In this document: positions 6,082 through 8,854 of the stretch, piece after piece
How the letters are laid out: each line of letters begins with the position of its first letter
How positions within the stretch are numbered: position 1 is the stretch's first letter
Assembly: GCA_018713425.1 (NCBI GenBank)
Contig: DVOT01000191.1
Span: 1-8,854 of the forward strand
DNA: 8,854 bases
DNA from: Alectryocaccomicrobium faecavium
GTDB lineage: Bacteria; Bacillota; Clostridia; Christensenellales; Aristaeellaceae
Direction: 5' to 3'
The notes under the pieces: model-generated
What the model saw: the letters and a program-made list of their open reading frames with translations, nothing else
Told to the model about the DNA's origin: nothing
Database searches by the model: none
Position numbers and translations under genes: made by a program

Positions 6082-6102
6082 GGGAATGGATGTGGCGAAA
6101 TG

Positions 6103-6129
6103 TTGAAAAAGAATCAGAAATGTTATAAA
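6103..6129 (+). promoter_or_regulatory. Possible promoter of the sigma factor operon
   Basis: TGTTATAAA (6121-6129) resembles an extended -10 element. A TTGAAA (6103-6108) lies upstream, but with a short 15-bp spacer. The start would be near 6136, giving a leader of about 90 nt. It diverges from the alarmone synthetase promoter. I found no clear ECF-type autoregulatory pair in this gap, so the assignment is tentative. Confidence 0.35.
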
Positions 6130-6211
6130 AGACGGGCATTGTGGAGGGGTTTCGCAAGAACCAATCGTTTCGCGCAGCCAAAGCATCTTATCAATAGACA
6201 AGCAAAGGAAC

Positions 6212-6249
6212 AGGAGGCGAAGGAATTGGATGAACGCCAGTTTTCCTAG
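6212..6249 (+). other. Ribosome site and seven-codon leader ORF interrupted by TAG, in frame with the sigma factor
   Basis: AGGAGG (6212-6217) stands 8 nt before TTG 6226-6228. Translation from it gives (M)DERQFS and then TAG (6247-6249), followed by CGG and GTG 6253 in the same frame. DERQFS-x-RVRACEQKLY reads as the normal N-terminus of a Firmicutes ECF-like sigma factor, so the TAG appears to break what was one gene. Possible readings are a nonsense mutation, a sequencing error, suppression of TAG, or a stop followed by reinitiation at GTG 3 nt downstream. Confidence 0.7.
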
Positions 6250-6252
6250 CGG

Positions 6253-6711
6253 GTGCGCGCGTGCGAGCAAAAGCTGTACAATACCGCGCGCATGCTCCTG
6301 CCCTGCCAGGCCGATTGCGAAGACGCCGTGCAGGAAGCGCTTTTCAAGGCATGGGCGCGCCTGGATTCCCTGCGCGATACCGGGCGGTTTGAAGCCTGGC
6401 TGATGCGCATTCTGATCGATGAATGCAAAATGCTGTTGCGCCGCCGCAGAGCGCATCGGGAAAGCGCGCTCACTGGCGCGGAAGAGGATTTCCGCGTGCC
6501 GGACGCGCCGCCGGGAGCGGAGGAAATGCGCGCTGCGCTGCGGGCATTGGAGGAAAAATACCGCCTGCCATTGCTCCTGCATCTGGCGGAAGGATTCGAG
6601 GTGGTGGAGGTGGCGCGAATGTTGCGGCTTTCACAGGGAGCGGTCAAATGGCGTATACACAAGGGGCGGCAACTGTTGCGCGCCGCACTGGAACAGGAGG
6701 TGCGGATATGA
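6253..6711 (+). CDS. ECF-like RNA polymerase sigma factor, N-terminus interrupted upstream by TAG
   Basis: The 152-residue open frame from GTG 6253 encodes a two-domain sigma-70-family protein that would direct RNA polymerase to a special promoter set. Region 2 is seen at about 4-66 (EQKLYNTARMLLP, DCEDAVQEALFKAW, RFEAWLMRILIDECKMLLRRRR), a linker at 67-100, and region 4 with its helix-turn-helix at about 104-146 (EGFEVVEVARMLRLSQGAVKWRIHKGRQLLR). No ribosome site precedes GTG 6253. The good site serves TTG 6226 in the same frame, but a TAG at 6247-6249 intervenes. The product may therefore arise by readthrough or reinitiation, or the gene may be damaged. The rest of the frame is intact and well conserved, which argues against long-standing decay. 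The TGA overlaps the ATG of the next gene (ATGA), which is typical of a sigma/anti-sigma pair. Confidence 0.8.
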   Translation: MRACEQKLYNTARMLLPCQADCEDAVQEALFKAWARLDSLRDTGRFEAWLMRILIDECKMLLRRRRAHRESALTGAEEDFRVPDAPPGAEEMRAALRALEEKYRLPLLLHLAEGFEVVEVARMLRLSQGAVKWRIHKGRQLLRAALEQEVRI

Positions 6712-8036
6712 ACAGGAAGGATAATTGGCAGACGTTGCTCATGCCCGTGTCCGAGGGCTTTCACAACCGGGTGGAAGAAACGCTTGAGCAGATTGACAAA
6801 GAGGTGAAATCCCTGCAAGGGCACAGGAAGCGTACGCGGGCTGTACGCTCGCTTGCCGTGGCGCTGGTGGCCGCTCTGCTGCTGGCGGGCACGGCACTGG
6901 CGGTAGGACGGTTGGCAGGCATTCTGGATTTCGCTTCGCCGCGCGTGGAAGATGAAACGGCACGCCAATATATTGAACACAACCTCGCTACCGCGCAAAA
7001 CGGACGCATACGCCTCACTGTGCGCGAAGGATATTACGATGGCGAAGTGGCGCGCACCATTCTAGAAATCGCACCGGTGCGGATGGAAGACAGCATTGTT
7101 TTGCACGATTGGTGGCATTATCCCAATGGGGAAGAATTTTTTGCACCCGGGGAAACGGACTGGCAGGAAGGCAGTGCGCATTCCATTGCGCCATCGCTGG
7201 AAAAAGCTGCCTTGCCGCCGGGAACGGACGGTGCGATCGCGGTGGTGGGCGAAAGCAAAAATTACACCGAGGACAAAGCCGAGGATTTAACGAATTGCCG
7301 GGCCGCTGCCGTGCGGGAAGGCAACGCCGTTGTCCTCTATATCGAGGGACGCATTCACAGCTATGTGGGGGAAGTGGATCTTGGTTATTCCGTTTATACG
7401 GAAAATGGGGAAGCCGTATCGGTACGGTTTACGCTGAAGGAAGAGGGCGTGGAAAACGTGCCAATGGAATTTGCGGCGGTGGAATTTTATGGACTGGCTC
7501 TGCAAAAGGTCTGCGTCCAATACACGCCCTTTGCCGCGTTTCTACAAGTGGCGTATGCGCCTGCGCTCTCTGGTGAGGCCGTCGCTGAAAGCGGCGCGTA
7601 CGATCCCGCGGGCATCTATTATGGCACGGAAGGCGGGAATTACGGACATGTCGTCCCGGATTGCCAGGGAATGGCGAACGCCACGGAATGGACGGGACAA
7701 GAATTGCTGGATATGGGCCGGCCGCCCTGCCCGGTTTGTGTGGTGCCGGATTCTACGAAGGACAAAAACAGTTTTTTGGCGCAATATGGCTGGACCTTCG
7801 ACCTGCTGGCGGCAGATGGGCAGTCCCTGCTCGATGCGGACAGCCCGTGGACGCGCTATAACAATGCCAGCCTCTATGGACAGCCGGAGGAATGGCGCAC
7901 GGTATCCCTTCCTCTGCGGCCGGACGCCTCGCTGGGTGGCGCGCTGTCCCTTGAGCCGTATCTTGCAGAGGATGATATCGCCATAGAAGCGCCGCGCATC
8001 CCCTGTTGGCTGGCGGAGACTGCGCCCGTCGGATGA
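6708..8036 (+). CDS. Single-pass membrane protein, putative anti-sigma factor/sensor with an outer Cys/His site
   Basis: The 442-residue protein starts at the ATG overlapping the sigma factor stop, 7 nt after AGGAGGT; the frame is open further upstream inside the sigma gene, but only this start has a ribosome site and a sensible N-terminus. Residues 1-46 are predicted cytoplasmic and contain SEGFHNRVEETLEQI, a segment seen in Clostridial membrane partners of sigma factors, and a basic HRKRTR stretch. One hydrophobic helix spans about 48-67. The remaining roughly 375 residues are predicted outside the membrane. Within them, Y304-YGTEGGNYGHVVPDCQGM runs to PPCPVC, placing H314, C319, C341 and C344 as a possible metal-binding set. 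By position and topology it should hold the sigma factor until an outside signal arrives. The anti-sigma role is inference, as no known anti-sigma domain is certain. No clear terminator follows. Confidence 0.82.
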   Translation: MNRKDNWQTLLMPVSEGFHNRVEETLEQIDKEVKSLQGHRKRTRAVRSLAVALVAALLLAGTALAVGRLAGILDFASPRVEDETARQYIEHNLATAQNGRIRLTVREGYYDGEVARTILEIAPVRMEDSIVLHDWWHYPNGEEFFAPGETDWQEGSAHSIAPSLEKAALPPGTDGAIAVVGESKNYTEDKAEDLTNCRAAAVREGNAVVLYIEGRIHSYVGEVDLGYSVYTENGEAVSVRFTLKEEGVENVPMEFAAVEFYGLALQKVCVQYTPFAAFLQVAYAPALSGEAVAESGAYDPAGIYYGTEGGNYGHVVPDCQGMANATEWTGQELLDMGRPPCPVCVVPDSTKDKNSFLAQYGWTFDLLAADGQSLLDADSPWTRYNNASLYGQPEEWRTVSLPLRPDASLGGALSLEPYLAEDDIAIEAPRIPCWLAETAPVG

Positions 8037-8050
8037 ACCCTGGATTTTGG

Positions 8051-8079
8051 TTGCTAAGGGATACATGTTGTGGTATAAT
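8051..8079 (+). promoter_or_regulatory. Extended -10 promoter of the Rpn-family nuclease gene
   Basis: TTGCTA (8051-8056) is 17 bp from a consensus TATAAT (8074-8079), which is preceded by TGG and so forms an extended -10 element. The start would be near 8086, about 59 nt before the ATG at 8145. The leader contains a small hairpin (AATGC 8091-8095 with GCATT 8102-8106) and the GGAGG ribosome site. Confidence 0.75.
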
Positions 8080-8144
8080 GAGGGTGTGGGAATGCACGCC
8101 GGCATTGCTGCGCCAGCGCTTTCCTGGAAACGGAGGTGGCCGCT

Positions 8145-8854
8145 ATGGAGGAATTCCCTCAGGATTGGGGCGAGATGCGCGCTGCGGATATCGACAGCGT
8201 GGACATTCGGGACGATTTCATGTTCTCCTATGTGATGTGCAACCGCCAGATCTGCACAGAGCTGCTGCAATGCCTGCTGCCCGAGCACAAAATCAGCCGC
8301 ATTGAGTACTATGAGCTGGGCGAGGACGGAACCGAGCGACCGGAAGATTCGTCCAATCGATATGCGCCGCTCAAGATCGATACGCAAAAGGCGCTGGCTG
8401 AGGCGTTCAACAAGCGCGGCGTGCGGCTGGACGTGTACATCGACGACGGCAAGTCCGTGTACAACGTCGAGATGCAGACCACGAAGCAGTCGGGTTTGTC
8501 CAAGCGGGCGCGGCTGTATCAGGCGCACATCGACATCAACCAACTGCGGCGCGGACAGTACTACGATGAACTGCGGCCCAGTTTCGTAATCTTCATCTGC
8601 ACCTTCGACCCGTTCGACGAGGGCCGGTACCTGTACTCCTTCCGCAACGTATGCCGCGAGACGGGCGCTGAACTGGGCGACGAAGCCTACAAGCTGTTCT
8701 TCAACACGGCGGGCACGCGCGGGGAGATCAGCGATTCGCTGCGCGAGCTGCTGCGCTACATGAACGATCCGAAGAATTATCCGGTTGCAAAAACCGGCTT
8801 GCCGCTGATACGCTCGATAGACGAGGCTGTGGACGAGGCCAAAATGAACGACGA
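8145..8854 (+). CDS. Rpn-family PD-(D/E)XK nuclease / putative transposase, 3'-truncated by the window
   Basis: The frame is open from ATG 8145 to the window end, giving 236 residues. GGAGG (8132-8136) lies 8 nt before the ATG. The N-terminal IRDDFMFSYVM, the core RLDVYIDDGKSVYNVEMQ (94-111, with D96 and E109-x-Q111 as the PD-(D/E)XK active-site residues) and the region near the end, LRELLRYMNDP followed by SIDEAVDEAKMND, match the family annotated as Rpn recombination-promoting nuclease/putative transposase. Characterised Rpn proteins are DNA endonucleases that promote recombination, and some have been tied to phage defence; autonomous transposition is not established. Phenylalanine is encoded only by TTC (11 of 11), unlike the gene just upstream (9 TTT, 2 TTC), which hints at separate ancestry. 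No terminal inverted repeat is visible in the window. Confidence 0.88.
   Translation, partial: MEEFPQDWGEMRAADIDSVDIRDDFMFSYVMCNRQICTELLQCLLPEHKISRIEYYELGEDGTERPEDSSNRYAPLKIDTQKALAEAFNKRGVRLDVYIDDGKSVYNVEMQTTKQSGLSKRARLYQAHIDINQLRRGQYYDELRPSFVIFICTFDPFDEGRYLYSFRNVCRETGAELGDEAYKLFFNTAGTRGEISDSLRELLRYMNDPKNYPVAKTGLPLIRSIDEAVDEAKMND

Noticed and set aside
6149..6173. Direct repeat GTTTCGC (6149-6155 and 6167-6173) in the sigma factor leader
   Set aside because: Seven-base copies at an 18-bp period are interesting for a binding site but too short to separate from chance.
6230..6411. Alternative ATG 6230 frame in place of the TTG start
   Set aside because: This frame gives no family similarity and stops after about 60 codons, whereas the TTG frame gives the expected sigma N-terminus.
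6423..6707. Upstream extension of the membrane protein frame inside the sigma factor gene
   Set aside because: The translated text is Arg/Gly-rich shadow sequence of the sigma factor, and the ATG at 6708 has a ribosome site and the classic ATGA overlap.
7542..8543. Minus-strand frame of 333 codons across the membrane protein and Rpn gene
   Set aside because: It spans two well-supported plus-strand genes and their promoter, with no family signal or ribosome site.

Overview
The window reads as chromosome from a GC-rich, low-complexity Gram-positive member of the Clostridia, probably an uncultured gut or rumen lineage. The evidence is strong AGGAGG-type ribosome sites, consensus sigma-A promoters, a small alarmone synthetase, an ECF-type sigma factor paired with a one-pass membrane partner, a TupA-like ATP-grasp protein, and an Rpn/PD-(D/E)XK 'transposase' at the right edge. 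Genus-level placement is not possible from the sequence alone. No rRNA, tRNA, CRISPR array, integrase or insertion sequence terminal repeat was found.

Layout. (1) 1-663 (+): the 3' part of a TupA-like ATP-grasp gene, which probably belongs to a cell-surface polysaccharide region to the left. (2) 688-2921 (-): a cytoplasmic GH27 alpha-galactosidase-like glycosidase, then a TIM-barrel protein of unknown function. Each has its own near-consensus promoter. The GH27 promoter carries a perfect palindrome in its spacer, which suggests repressor control. (3) 3110-5301 (+): a D-2-hydroxyacid dehydrogenase (glycerate/hydroxypyruvate type) and a YcaQ/AlkX-type DNA glycosylase, 14 bp apart and driven by one strong promoter. 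(4) 5259-5978 (-): a small alarmone (ppGpp) synthetase whose 3' end overlaps the glycosylase gene. (5) 6226-8036 (+): an ECF-like sigma factor and a membrane-anchored putative anti-sigma/sensor protein, coupled by an ATGA overlap. (6) 8145-8854 (+): an Rpn-family nuclease running off the window, with its own promoter and distinct codon choice.

Points that stand out. The sigma factor has a well-placed ribosome site and TTG start, but codon 8 is an in-frame TAG. The predicted extracytoplasmic part of its partner contains a His/Cys...CPVC cluster that looks like a metal or redox site. At both convergent gene pairs, the leftward gene's intrinsic terminator lies inside the coding sequence of the rightward neighbour. 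The two divergent promoters at 2969-3072 each carry an inverted repeat placed where an operator would be expected. I see no complete novel multi-gene system. The best candidate for undescribed biology is the sigma/sensor pair at 6226-8036.
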